DNA of 16,121 nucleotides from NCBI GenBank assembly GCA_005885165.1, contig VAXR01000086.1, positions 1 through 16,121 of the forward strand, given 5' to 3'. Both the position numbers and the translations under genes were made by a program. The notes beneath the pieces were generated by a model. That model was not told the DNA's origin and searched no databases. It saw only the letters and a program-made list of their open reading frames with translations. Origin of the DNA: Actinomycetota bacterium. Its GTDB lineage: Bacteria > Actinomycetota > Thermoleophilia > Solirubrobacterales > Thermoleophilaceae. Shown here piece after piece: positions 1 to 6,545 of this stretch (the first letter of the stretch is position 1; every line of letters starts with the position of its first letter).

Positions 1-483
1 AACGCCGCCTCGCTCGCCGCCGGCGCCACAGAGTCGCAGGGCCTGAACGCCGCGGGCATGGCAGCGGCCGACATCTTCGGCGAGGTGCTGGCGCTCGCCG
101 AAGCGAACGGCGGCAGCCCTCGCACGTTCCTGGGCCGGGCCGGGACGGGCGACCTCGTGGCCACCGCGCTGGCGCCCACGTCGCGCAACAGGAGCGCGGG
201 CGAGCTGCTCGCATCGGGGGTGCCCGCCGCCGAGATCCCGGAGCGCCTCGGACAGGCGGTGGAGGCGCTCGACACCGTTCCGCTGCTCGCGCGCGCGATC
301 GAGCAGGCCGGCATCTCGGCGCCGATCACCTCGGCCCTCGCGCGCCTGATCGAGGGGTCGCTGCCGCTCGACGAGTGGGTGGCGCTCGTGCGCGTGGCCC
401 AGCCCGAGCGATTGCGGCGGCGTGGAATCCGTGCCTGGTGGGGCCGGCTGCGCGCCCGCCAGCGCGGGCTCCGGCGGCGCTGA
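1..483 (+). CDS. gpsA: Glycerol-3-phosphate dehydrogenase, C-terminal part (5' end outside window)
   Basis: The frame is open from base 1 to the TGA at 481-483, so about 160 C-terminal residues are visible and the Rossmann domain lies upstream of the window. The visible part matches the helical substrate domain of NAD(P)+-dependent sn-glycerol-3-phosphate dehydrogenase: NAASLAAG, then FLGRAGTGDLVATAL and the conserved SRNRSAGELLASG, followed by a VEALDTVPLLARAIEQAGI-type segment and a PITSAL helix. The family reduces dihydroxyacetone phosphate to glycerol-3-phosphate for phospholipid synthesis in the cytosol. The last 25 residues are an Arg-rich tail outside the conserved fold. rpmE follows 33 bases downstream with no clear terminator between. 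The family call is confident; I cannot see the start or the cofactor site. Confidence 0.93.
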   Translation, partial: NAASLAAGATESQGLNAAGMAAADIFGEVLALAEANGGSPRTFLGRAGTGDLVATALAPTSRNRSAGELLASGVPAAEIPERLGQAVEALDTVPLLARAIEQAGISAPITSALARLIEGSLPLDEWVALVRVAQPERLRRRGIRAWWGRLRARQRGLRRR

Positions 484-502
484 CGGGGTTGACTCTCGCA
501 TC

Positions 503-508
503 TAAGCT
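503..508 (+). promoter_or_regulatory. Possible -10 element for rpmE
   Basis: TAAGCT lies 8 bases before the ATG at 517, which would give an almost leaderless message. A TTGACT at 489-494 is nearby, but its 8-base spacing is too short to pair as a -35. Inference from spacing only. Confidence 0.3.
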
Positions 509-516
509 TGAAGACG

Positions 517-726
517 ATGAAGACCGAGATCCATCCCGAGTACGTCGAGGCCCACGTGCGCTGCACGTGCGGCAACGAGTTCACGACGCGCTCCACGAAA
601 CCTGAGCTTCACGTCGAGATCTGCTCGAACTGCCACCCGTTCTACACGGGCCGTCAGAAGCTGGTCGACACCGGCGGGCGGGTCGAGCGCTTCAAGCGCA
701 GAGCCGCAAAGCGCCGCGGCAGCTGA
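517..726 (+). CDS. rpmE: 50S ribosomal protein L31 (zinc-binding type)
   Basis: The protein is 69 residues, the usual length for L31, and starts with the family hallmark MKTEIHPEY. Four cysteines, C16, C18, C36 and C39 (CTC and CSNC), form the zinc site of the C+ type. The block HPFYTGRQKLVDTGGRVERF is the conserved L31 C-terminal core. L31 sits at the large-subunit central protuberance and bridges to the 30S head. I chose the ATG at 517 because L31 proteins start at this methionine; an in-frame TTG at 508 would add only MKT. Zinc-containing L31 paralogues are often the zinc-replete form, exchanged for a cysteine-free copy under zinc starvation; no Zur site is evident here. The basic C-terminus is typical. 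Confidence 0.97.
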   Translation: MKTEIHPEYVEAHVRCTCGNEFTTRSTKPELHVEICSNCHPFYTGRQKLVDTGGRVERFKRRAAKRRGS

Positions 727-731
727 TCCCG

Positions 732-755
732 CCCCGTTAGGGGTCGAGAGACCCT
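732..755 (+). other. Small alternative hairpins downstream of rpmE
   Basis: GGGTC (741-745), loop GAGA, GACCC (750-754) forms a short stem with a GNRA-type loop, extendable by one G-U pair. CCCC-GTTA-GGGG (732-743) is a competing stem. There is no T-run, so any terminator role is weak. Confidence 0.25.
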
Positions 756-800
756 CCCGGCAGCGAAACTCCCGCCATGCAGGGATGTTCTGACATCGCC

Positions 801-1526
801 ATGCGATTTCGATCGGTATACGCGGGGCTGGCCGTGACGGCGGCGATCCTCGCCGTCCCAGCCGCCGCACCCGCGGATTCGGCGCCGGCGAGCGTGCGCG
901 TGAAGTCGTGCGATAAGGGGTCCGATCCGAGCACCCGCGGCGCCACCTTTGTCGCTCAGATGCACAGCGTCCCCGGCACCGTGCGGATGGCGATGCGCTT
1001 CCGCCTGATCGAACGGAGCTCCGGCCCGCATCCGCAGACTCGCGGTTTGCAGCTCGGCCCCTGGCACCGCTCCGCGAAGGACGTCAACCGCTTCACGTTC
1101 TCCCAAACCGTGAACGGGATGACGCCGGGCGGCTCCTACCGCGTGGTCGTCCAGTTTCACTGGCTCGACGGATCGCATCACCTGATCGAGCACGCCAAGC
1201 GGCGGTCCGGCGCCTGCGCCCAGCCGGGCCTTCCGAACCTCAAGGTGACCGGCATCAAGATGGCCGCCGGCCAGTCGCCCGGGACCGCCGTCTACCGCGT
1301 GAGCGTCGCAAACGACGGCAACGCGCGGGCGCGCAAGGTCGCCGTGGCGCTCTACGTCGACGGGCACCTGGCCGACACGCGGACGCTCAAGCAGCTTGAC
1401 GCGGGCGAGACCAAGACCGTGAAGCTGAACGGCCCGCAGTGCATGACGGTCGAGGCGATCGTGGATCCCGACAACCGCATCGCCGAGTCGAACGAGAACG
1501 ACAACTCGTTCTCGCGCAAGTGCTAG
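801..1526 (+). CDS. Secreted CARDB-domain protein
   Basis: From the ATG at 801 the protein is 241 residues. It opens with a signal peptide (MRFRSVYAGL, a hydrophobic stretch and an AAAPA-type cleavage area near residue 24), so it should be exported. The N-terminal half of the mature protein is not a fold I recognise. The C-terminal ~95 residues are a CARDB-like beta-sandwich: LPNLKVTGI, YRVSVANDGNARARKV, VALYVDG, LDAGETKTVKL, then VDPDNRIAESNENDNSF. This repeat type is usually an adhesion or spacer module on surface proteins. An in-frame ATG at 777, preceded six bases upstream by GAAACT (765-770), is an alternative start that adds MQGCSDIA; the positively charged start at 801 makes a better signal peptide. 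No sortase motif or anchor is visible. It sits between rpmE and DUF1385 and its function is unknown. Confidence 0.8.
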   Translation: MRFRSVYAGLAVTAAILAVPAAAPADSAPASVRVKSCDKGSDPSTRGATFVAQMHSVPGTVRMAMRFRLIERSSGPHPQTRGLQLGPWHRSAKDVNRFTFSQTVNGMTPGGSYRVVVQFHWLDGSHHLIEHAKRRSGACAQPGLPNLKVTGIKMAAGQSPGTAVYRVSVANDGNARARKVAVALYVDGHLADTRTLKQLDAGETKTVKLNGPQCMTVEAIVDPDNRIAESNENDNSFSRKC

Positions 1527-1571
1527 CGCGGCGTAGCACGCGACCCTACTGATCGGGCCCCGGACCGCCGA

Positions 1572-1577
1572 TAGCAT
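1572..1577 (+). promoter_or_regulatory. -10 element for DUF1385 gene (leaderless type)
   Basis: TAGCAT is followed by six bases and then the ATG at 1584, so transcription would begin at or next to the start codon. No Shine-Dalgarno sequence precedes the ATG. No TTGACA-like -35 is obvious. Confidence 0.5.
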
Positions 1578-1583
1578 GAGGGT

Positions 1584-2576
1584 ATGACCGAGGAGGGGCG
1601 GGAGCAGAGCCCGCGCGACGCGCCTATCGGGGGACAGGCCGTCCTGGAGGGCGTGATGATGCGCGGCGTATCGACGTGGGCCGTCGCCGTGCGAAAACCC
1701 GCCCCGGAGCAGTTCACCGAGGACGGCCGGCTCGACCCGAGGGAGGCCGCCACCGGCCCGATCGAGGTGGTTTCCGAGCCGCTCGTGTCGTGGGTCAGGC
1801 GGCACCGCGCGCTCCGCCTGCCGATCGTGCGCGGGGTGGTGGCGCTCGCCGAATCGCTGAAGATCGGGATCCAGGCGCTCGGGATCTCCGCGAACGCCCA
1901 GGTCGAGGAGCAGGACGAGGAGCTCGGGCGCGGCACGTGGGTCGGCACCGTGATCCTGTCCGTCGCGCTCGCCATCGGCCTGTTCTTCCTGGTGCCGGTC
2001 GGGATCGCCAGCCTGCTCAAGAGCTCGCTGCACCCGGCGATCGTGTTCGTGCTCGTGGAGAAAACGATCCGCATCTCGATCTTCCTGCTCTACCTGTGGC
2101 TGATCTCGCGTATGCGGGACCTCGAGCGCGTGTTCCAGTACCACGGGGCGGAGCACAAGACGATCTCGTGCTACGAGGCCGGCATGCCGCTTACCCCGGA
2201 GAACGCGAAGCGCTTCTCTCGCTTGCATCCGCGCTGCGGGACGAGCTTCCTGCTGATCGTGATGGTCGTGGCGATCGTGGTGTTCGCCCCGCTCGGCACC
2301 CCGGCCTGGTACATCCTCTTCCCGTCGCGCGTGATCGGCATCCCGCTCGTAGCCGGGCTTGCGTTCGAGTTGATCAAGCTGCTCGGCAAGAACCGCAGCC
2401 GGCGCTGGGCCCAGATCCTGATGTGGCCGGGCATGCAGCTCCAGAAGCTCACGACGCGCGAGCCGGACCTCTCCCAGCTCGCCGTGGCGATCACGGCGCT
2501 CCAGGCGGTGCTGGCGGTCGAGAACCCCGAGCAGGCGAGCGACGTCGACCGCGTCGGCATGGAGGTCGTCGCGTAA
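1584..2576 (+). CDS. DUF1385 family membrane protein (YqhQ-like)
   Basis: A 330-residue polytopic membrane protein. The N-terminus has the family signature PIGGQAVLEGVMMRG, followed by LRLPIVRGVVALAESLKIG. The central part has hydrophobic segments around residues 115-140 and 150-175, then the hallmark YHGAEHKTISCYEAG and HPRCGTSFLLIVMVV. A further hydrophobic segment follows (IGIPLVAGLAFELIKLLG), and the last ~60 residues are soluble. The family is widespread in Firmicutes, Actinobacteria and Chloroflexi, often directly upstream of prfA as here, but its biochemical role is not established; the His/Glu/Cys motifs suggest metal or catalytic residues (inference). An ATG at 1576 stops after three codons, so 1584 is the start. 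prfA begins 40 bases downstream with its own putative -10 box. Confidence 0.93.
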   Translation: MTEEGREQSPRDAPIGGQAVLEGVMMRGVSTWAVAVRKPAPEQFTEDGRLDPREAATGPIEVVSEPLVSWVRRHRALRLPIVRGVVALAESLKIGIQALGISANAQVEEQDEELGRGTWVGTVILSVALAIGLFFLVPVGIASLLKSSLHPAIVFVLVEKTIRISIFLLYLWLISRMRDLERVFQYHGAEHKTISCYEAGMPLTPENAKRFSRLHPRCGTSFLLIVMVVAIVVFAPLGTPAWYILFPSRVIGIPLVAGLAFELIKLLGKNRSRRWAQILMWPGMQLQKLTTREPDLSQLAVAITALQAVLAVENPEQASDVDRVGMEVVA

Positions 2577-2603
2577 GGGCCCGGTCGCGCCCGCCCGACG
2601 CAT

Positions 2604-2609
2604 TAACCT
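2604..2609 (+). promoter_or_regulatory. -10 element for prfA (leaderless type)
   Basis: TAACCT is followed by seven bases and then the GTG at 2617. There is no Shine-Dalgarno sequence in the short gap. The spacing fits a transcript starting at the GTG. Confidence 0.5.
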
Positions 2610-2616
2610 CGATCGC

Positions 2617-3675
2617 GTGATCGAGGACCTCGTCAGACAGATCGAGAGCCGCTTCGAGGAGCTCTCGCGCGAGATGACCGATCCGGCGGTGATCGGCGAT
2701 CGCGAGCGATACGCGGACGTCGGCCGCGCCTACCGGGCGCTCGAGCCGGCGCACGCCCTCGCGCAGGAGTACCGCAAGGCGGCGGACGATGCCGCCGGCG
2801 CTCGCGAGCTTCTCTCGGAGGACGGCGACGACCCCGAGCTGCGTGAGCTCCTCCAGGCCTCGGAGGCGCGCCTCGCCGAGCTCGAGGAGGAGATCCGGCT
2901 GGCGATGGTCGAGCCCGATCCCAACGACGAGAAGGACGTGATCGTCGAGATCCGGGCCGGGACGGGCGGCGAGGAGGCCGGGCTGTTCGCCGGCGACCTC
3001 TACCGGATGCTCACGCGCTACGCGGAGCGGCGCGGCTTCAAGACCGAGCCGCTGTCGACGGCCGAGGGCGACTACACGTTCGCCATCCGCGGGCGCGGCG
3101 CGTACAGCGTCTTCAAGCACGAGGGTGGGACCCATCGCGTGCAGCGCGTGCCCGAGACCGAGTCGCAGGGGCGCATCCACACCTCGACCGCGACGGTGGC
3201 GGTCCTTCCCGAGGCCGAGGAGGTCGAGGTCGAGCTCGATCCAAACGACCTCCAGGTGGACGTCTACCGCTCCTCCGGACCCGGGGGTCAGTCGGTCAAC
3301 ACCACGGACTCGGCGGTCCGCATCACCCACAAGCCGACCGGGCTCGTCGTCTCGATGCAGGACGAGAAGTCGCAGCTGCAGAACCGCGAGAAGGCGATGC
3401 GTGTGCTGCGGGCCCGGCTCTACGAGATGCAGCGGGCGGCGCAGCAGGCCGAGCTCTCGGCGGAGCGCCGGGCGCAGGTCGGCACGGGCGAGCGCTCGGA
3501 GAAGATCCGCACGTACAACTTCCCGCAGGATCGCGTCACCGACCACCGGGTGAAGCTCACGAAGGGCAACCTCCCGGGCATCCTCGCCGGCGACCTCGAC
3601 GCGCTCACCGCCGCGCTCCAGGCGGAGGAGAAGCGGAAGAAGCTCGAGGCGGGCTCGCTCGTTCAGAGCGAGTAG
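2617..3675 (+). CDS. prfA: Peptide chain release factor 1
   Basis: The protein is 352 residues, normal for RF1. An N-terminal coiled-coil domain (about 1-100) precedes the codon-recognition domain with HEGGTHRVQRVPETESQGRI. The anticodon-like tripeptide is P179-E180-T181, a PxT form that marks RF1 (UAA/UAG) and excludes RF2, which has SPF. The peptidyl-hydrolysis loop RSSGPGGQSVNTTDSAVRIT carries the universal GGQ at 223-225, the glutamine methylated by PrmC. A C-terminal NFPQDRVTDHRVKLT block is also typical. The start is GTG at 2617, giving the usual MIEDL-type N-terminus. prmC starts 11 bases after the stop, so the factor and its modifying enzyme are probably co-transcribed. Confidence 0.97.
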   Translation: MIEDLVRQIESRFEELSREMTDPAVIGDRERYADVGRAYRALEPAHALAQEYRKAADDAAGARELLSEDGDDPELRELLQASEARLAELEEEIRLAMVEPDPNDEKDVIVEIRAGTGGEEAGLFAGDLYRMLTRYAERRGFKTEPLSTAEGDYTFAIRGRGAYSVFKHEGGTHRVQRVPETESQGRIHTSTATVAVLPEAEEVEVELDPNDLQVDVYRSSGPGGQSVNTTDSAVRITHKPTGLVVSMQDEKSQLQNREKAMRVLRARLYEMQRAAQQAELSAERRAQVGTGERSEKIRTYNFPQDRVTDHRVKLTKGNLPGILAGDLDALTAALQAEEKRKKLEAGSLVQSE

Positions 3676-3686
3676 TCCGGCCGGCC

Positions 3687-4502
3687 GTGGCCACGACCGT
3701 TCGCACGACGCTCGAGGCCGTTCGCGAGGCGGCGGCCGAGCTGGAGCGCGCGGGCTGCGGGACTCCGCGCCTCGATGCCGAGCTGCTCTTCGCGGCCACC
3801 CTCGGGGTCCCGCGCGAGCGCATCCACCTCGACGGCGACCAGCCGCTGAGCCCAAAGCTCGAGGCCGCCGCCTCCGCGCTGGTTGCCCGCCGGGCCGGCC
3901 GCGAGCCCGTCGCCTACATCCTCGGCCGGCGCGAGTTCAGGCGGATCGAGCTGGTCGTCGATCCGCGCGTTCTCGTGCCGAGGCCGGAGACCGAGCTGCT
4001 CGTCGAGGTCGCGCTCGAGCTGCCGGGCGGCACGGGCGTCCACGATGCGGGCACGGGCTCGGGCGCGGTGGCCCTGGCGATCAAGGACGAGCGGCCGGAT
4101 CTCGTGGTGACGGCCTCGGACGTGTCCGAAGCCGCGCTCCACGTGGCCCGGGCGAATGCCGCCAGGCTCGGGCTCGCGGTCGACTTCAACTGCGCGCCCG
4201 GGCTCCCGGCGAGCGCCGCCGGGGTCGACCTGGTGGTGGGGAACCTGCCATACGTACGCGACGACGAGTGGCCCACGCTGGCGCCGGAGATCAGGCTCCA
4301 CGAGCCGAGAGAGGCGCTCGTCGCCGGACCCGATGGCCTCGAGGCGATCTGCGAGTTGGTGGACGAGGCGCCGTCGGGCGCGGCGCTCGCGCTGGAGCAC
4401 GCCCCGCGGCAGGCCGAGCACGTGAGGGGGCTACTCGCCGGTGCGCGCACTTGCCGTGACCTGTCGGGCCGCGAGCGCGTGACCCTCGGCCGGGTCCCGT
4501 GA
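3687..4502 (+). CDS. prmC: Release factor glutamine N5-methyltransferase
   Basis: A 271-residue protein that methylates the GGQ glutamine of release factors using S-adenosylmethionine. The N-terminal helical domain has LDAELLFAATLG and REPVAYILGRREF, then the conserved VPRPETE at 97-103. The Rossmann methyltransferase domain follows with DAGTGSGAVALAI (SAM motif I, 120-132), an acidic strand end (ASDVS) and N186-L187-P188-Y189. That last motif is the substrate-binding NPPY loop with Leu at the second position, a tolerated variant that keeps Asn, Pro and Tyr. The C-terminus is compact. The start is GTG at 3687, 11 bases after prfA. Its stop overlaps the tsaC start (GTGA at 4499-4502), which points to translational coupling. 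Confidence 0.95.
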   Translation: MATTVRTTLEAVREAAAELERAGCGTPRLDAELLFAATLGVPRERIHLDGDQPLSPKLEAAASALVARRAGREPVAYILGRREFRRIELVVDPRVLVPRPETELLVEVALELPGGTGVHDAGTGSGAVALAIKDERPDLVVTASDVSEAALHVARANAARLGLAVDFNCAPGLPASAAGVDLVVGNLPYVRDDEWPTLAPEIRLHEPREALVAGPDGLEAICELVDEAPSGAALALEHAPRQAEHVRGLLAGARTCRDLSGRERVTLGRVP

Positions 4503-5116
4503 CGCACGAGGACGCCGAGCGATTCGAGGCGACGATCGCAGCGGGCGGCATCGTCCTGTTTCCCGCGGACACCGTGTACGGCCTGGCGGTCGACCCGGAG
4601 TCGGAGAACGCGGTCGAGCGGCTCTACGAGCTGAAGGGCAGGCCTCCGCAGCGTCCCGCGGCCGTCATGTTCTTCGACCTCGAGGCCGCACTGGAGGCGC
4701 TCGGTGACGTCCCGGAGCGGACGCTCGCCACCCTCCGGCGGATCCTCCCCGGCGCGCTCACGGCGATCGTGCTGAACCCGGCCGGCCTCTACCCGCTCGC
4801 CTGCGGCCCCCGCCCGGACCGCCTCGGAGTCCGCGTTCCCCGCCTGACCGGAGCGATCGAGCCGCTCTCGGTCGTCCGGAGACCCGTCATGCAGTCGAGC
4901 GCAAACCTCTCGGGGGGCGCCGACGCGCGCCGGCTCGAGGACGTGGACCCGGCGGTGCGCGCCGGAGTGGACGTCGAGCTCGACGGCGGCGAGCTCCCGG
5001 GCACTCCCTCGACCGTGGTGGACTTAACCGAGTACGGCGCGTCCGGCGAATTCCGGATCCTGCGCGAGGGCGCGGTGCCGGCCGAGGAACTGGCGGGACT
5101 CCTCGATTTGACGTAG
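4499..5116 (+). CDS. tsaC: L-threonylcarbamoyladenylate synthase (YrdC/Sua5 family, short form)
   Basis: A 205-residue single-domain YrdC protein without the C-terminal Sua5 extension. It makes threonylcarbamoyl-AMP from threonine, bicarbonate and ATP for t6A37 of ANN-decoding tRNAs. Visible motifs are FPADTVYGLAVDP (21-33), the nucleotide-binding KGRPPQRP (46-53, the K-x-R motif), LPGALTAIVL, the strand LGVRVPR, and the ATP-site SSAN at 133-136. The C-terminal STVVDLT and ILREGAV are also family features. The GTG start overlaps the prmC stop by four bases. The placement after prfA-prmC is common in Gram-positive genomes and keeps three translation-fidelity functions together. It ends at 5116, just after a TTGACG that probably belongs to the next gene's promoter. 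Confidence 0.95.
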   Translation: MTHEDAERFEATIAAGGIVLFPADTVYGLAVDPESENAVERLYELKGRPPQRPAAVMFFDLEAALEALGDVPERTLATLRRILPGALTAIVLNPAGLYPLACGPRPDRLGVRVPRLTGAIEPLSVVRRPVMQSSANLSGGADARRLEDVDPAVRAGVDVELDGGELPGTPSTVVDLTEYGASGEFRILREGAVPAEELAGLLDLT

Positions 5117-5137
5117 GCCCGCGCGCGCCAGGATTCT
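5108..5137 (+). promoter_or_regulatory. Promoter for the HD-GYP gene leader
   Basis: TTGACG (5108-5113) and GATTCT (5132-5137) are separated by 18 bases. The -35 matches consensus at five of six positions. The -10 keeps A2, T3 and T6. Transcription would start near 5144, leaving a leader of about 208 bases before the ATG at 5352. The -35 lies inside the last codons of tsaC. Confidence 0.45.
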
Positions 5138-5143
5138 GCGCGT

Positions 5144-5351
5144 GAACAAGTTTTTGACGCAACGTGCGGGGAAACATTGTGCTTATACAAACGCAGCCTC
5201 CGCCCTGGGAAGGCGGCCGGTATCCATCCGGTGTTGTGGGGCCGCAGAGGGACACGAGGAAAGGAATTCCGCCGGCCCGGCAGGGAGCCCTCGACGACCG
5301 TACGAGTTTTCGCCTAGGCGATCGGGGTGATCGTCCTTGGGGCCGGGACTC
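5144..5351 (+). ncRNA. Candidate structured 5' leader of the HD-GYP gene (class unknown)
   Basis: No convincing gene lies here. Pairings I can trace by eye are as follows. CGCAAC (5158-5163) pairs with GTTGTG (5233-5238) and encloses two elements: GCGGGG (5166-5171) with CCTCCGC (5198-5203), capped by TTGT/ACAA (5177-5190); and CCGG/CCGG (5217-5231). Downstream, GGGCCG (5239-5244) pairs with CGGCCC (5273-5278) around a purine-rich loop containing GGAA/TTCC. A 7-bp hairpin (5317-5323 with 5329-5335, including one G-U) ends 16 bases before the ATG. Together this looks like a three-way junction followed by an expression platform. I cannot assign it to a known riboswitch family, and short helices arise easily in GC-rich DNA. 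Confidence 0.35.
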
Positions 5352-6428
5352 ATGTCAACGCCAGAGCAACAGCGGCGCTTCGCGCAACCGCGATCGCGGC
5401 CCCTCCCCGCGTCGCCCGATACCGACACCGGCTACGGGGCGCTCGTGCTGGAGCGGCTCGCGCGGCAGGTCTGCCGCACCGCCGGCGTCGAGTGGTCGTG
5501 CATATTCGTCCGCGACCGCCACGATCCCCGCGCGGTGATCGCGGCCGCCGGACAGGGGGTGCCGTGGGAGTTCCTGGGTGGGCGGTTCGGCGTGGACGAG
5601 GGAATGATCGGCGAGGTGCTCTCGGGCGGGGGGCCGGTTGCGGTCGACGACTACAGCGCCCTCCTCCACCCGCTCGGCTGGGAGGGCGCCGAGGATGCGC
5701 CCGCAGTCGCTGTGCCGATCACGTGGTCGGGACGGGTCGGCGCGGTGCTGTCGGCGGCCTCCGCGTCACGCACCCGGAGCTTCGGCCCGGAGGACCTGAT
5801 CCTCCTGGCGGAACTCGGGGAGCTGGCGGCCGCGGCGCTCGAGCACATCGAGGGTCGCCAGGAGGCGACGGAGTTGATGAGCGCGCACGTGGCGGCGCTC
5901 TCGGCGGCGATGGACATGCGCGACAGGCGCACCGCGCGCCACTCCGAGGACGTGGTCCGGCTCGCGCTCGCGGTGGGCGAGCTGATCCACCTCGAGCGGG
6001 CGTCGCTCGTGGAGCTCGAGTTCGCCGCCCGCCTCCATGACGTCGGGAAGATCCGCGTTCCGGACGCCGTCCTCCACAAGCCGGGCCCGCTCGACGAGAA
6101 CGAGTACGAGGTCATCCGCTGCCATTCCGCGTGGGGTGCCGAGACGCTCGCGAGCATTCCCGGTCTCGAGGCGGTTGCGGCCGTGGTGCGCTTTCACCAC
6201 GAACGCTGGGATGGCGGCGGATACCCCGACGGCCTCCGCGGGGCAAGGATTCCGCTTGCGAGCCGCATCATCTGTGTGTGTGACTCGTACGCGGCGATGA
6301 CCGCCGATCGGCCCTACCGCCTCGCCATGGAGCCGGATCAGGCTCTGGCCGAGGTCAGGGAGGCTTCGGGCAGCCAGTTCGACCCCATGATCGTCTCTGC
6401 GCTGGCCGAGGCTGTCGAGGCCGCCTAG
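5352..6428 (+). CDS. GAF - HD-GYP domain protein, probable cyclic-di-GMP phosphodiesterase
   Basis: From the ATG at 5352 the protein is 358 residues; an in-frame TTG at 5337 would add only five. After a short Pro/Arg-rich start, a GAF-like sensor covers about residues 28-168 (LVLERLARQVCRTAGVEWS, VDEGMIGEVLSGGGPVAVDD, AVPITWSGRVGAVLSAAS). A linker helix leads to an HD-GYP domain (about 175-358). All metal-site residues expected for an active enzyme are present: H197, H229-D230 with K233 (LHDVGKI), H258, H282-H283 and D311. The signature HHERWDGGGYPDGL at 282-295 contains the GYP triad. This family hydrolyses c-di-GMP to pGpG or GMP with a di- or tri-nuclear iron/manganese centre. No transmembrane segment is seen, so it is cytosolic. 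The ligand of the GAF domain is unknown. A long leader precedes it and a strong terminator follows. Confidence 0.92.
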   Translation: MSTPEQQRRFAQPRSRPLPASPDTDTGYGALVLERLARQVCRTAGVEWSCIFVRDRHDPRAVIAAAGQGVPWEFLGGRFGVDEGMIGEVLSGGGPVAVDDYSALLHPLGWEGAEDAPAVAVPITWSGRVGAVLSAASASRTRSFGPEDLILLAELGELAAAALEHIEGRQEATELMSAHVAALSAAMDMRDRRTARHSEDVVRLALAVGELIHLERASLVELEFAARLHDVGKIRVPDAVLHKPGPLDENEYEVIRCHSAWGAETLASIPGLEAVAAVVRFHHERWDGGGYPDGLRGARIPLASRIICVCDSYAAMTADRPYRLAMEPDQALAEVREASGSQFDPMIVSALAEAVEAA

Positions 6429-6450
6429 GCACACAGGCTTCTCCCCCAAA

Positions 6451-6485
6451 GGCGTCGGCGCCCTCCCCCTCAGGGCGCCGGCGCC
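6451..6485 (+). terminator. Strong intrinsic terminator after the HD-GYP gene
   Basis: Two 14-base arms (6451-6464 and 6472-6485) pair fully, with one G-U wobble, around the seven-base loop CCCCCTC. The left arm reads GGCGTCGGCGCCCT. A moderately T-rich tail, CCCTTCTTCGTTC, follows. It lies 23 bases after the TAG and separates the HD-GYP gene from fetAB. Confidence 0.85.
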
Positions 6486-6533
6486 GCCCTTCTTCGTTCG
6501 CGGACGATACCTCCTGCCGGGCTGCGCCGCTGG

Positions 6534-6539
6534 TACGGT
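6534..6539 (+). promoter_or_regulatory. -10 element for fetA (leaderless type)
   Basis: TACGGT is followed by GGCCGC and then the in-frame CTG at 6546. The six-base gap is the same as for the DUF1385 and hemolysin III genes here. This supports the CTG as the first codon. Confidence 0.45.
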
Positions 6540-6545
6540 GGCCGC

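Noticed and set aside
508..516. TTG 508 as the rpmE start
   Set aside because: L31 proteins begin at the MKxxIHP methionine, which is the ATG at 517.
654..2603. A 649-codon open frame on the minus strand opposite rpmE, the CARDB gene and DUF1385
   Set aside because: Its composition is Arg/His/Asp-rich with no recognisable motif, and the opposite strand encodes clear families. High GC makes such antisense frames open by chance.
5154..5189. A second TTGACG (5154-5159) with TTATAC or TATACA as the leader promoter
   Set aside because: The spacing is about 24 bases and neither -10 candidate ends in T. The pair at 5108/5132 is much better spaced.
5156..5240. Firm assignment of the leader to the GEMM-I c-di-GMP riboswitch
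   Set aside because: The GNRA loop, tetraloop receptor and 3' conserved segment are not evident. Only short stretches resemble the aptamer, so it is kept as a hypothesis.
5142..5330. A 62-codon frame in the leader starting at GTG 5142
   Set aside because: No conserved features, atypical Cys/Arg/Ser composition, and it overlaps the helices traced in the leader.
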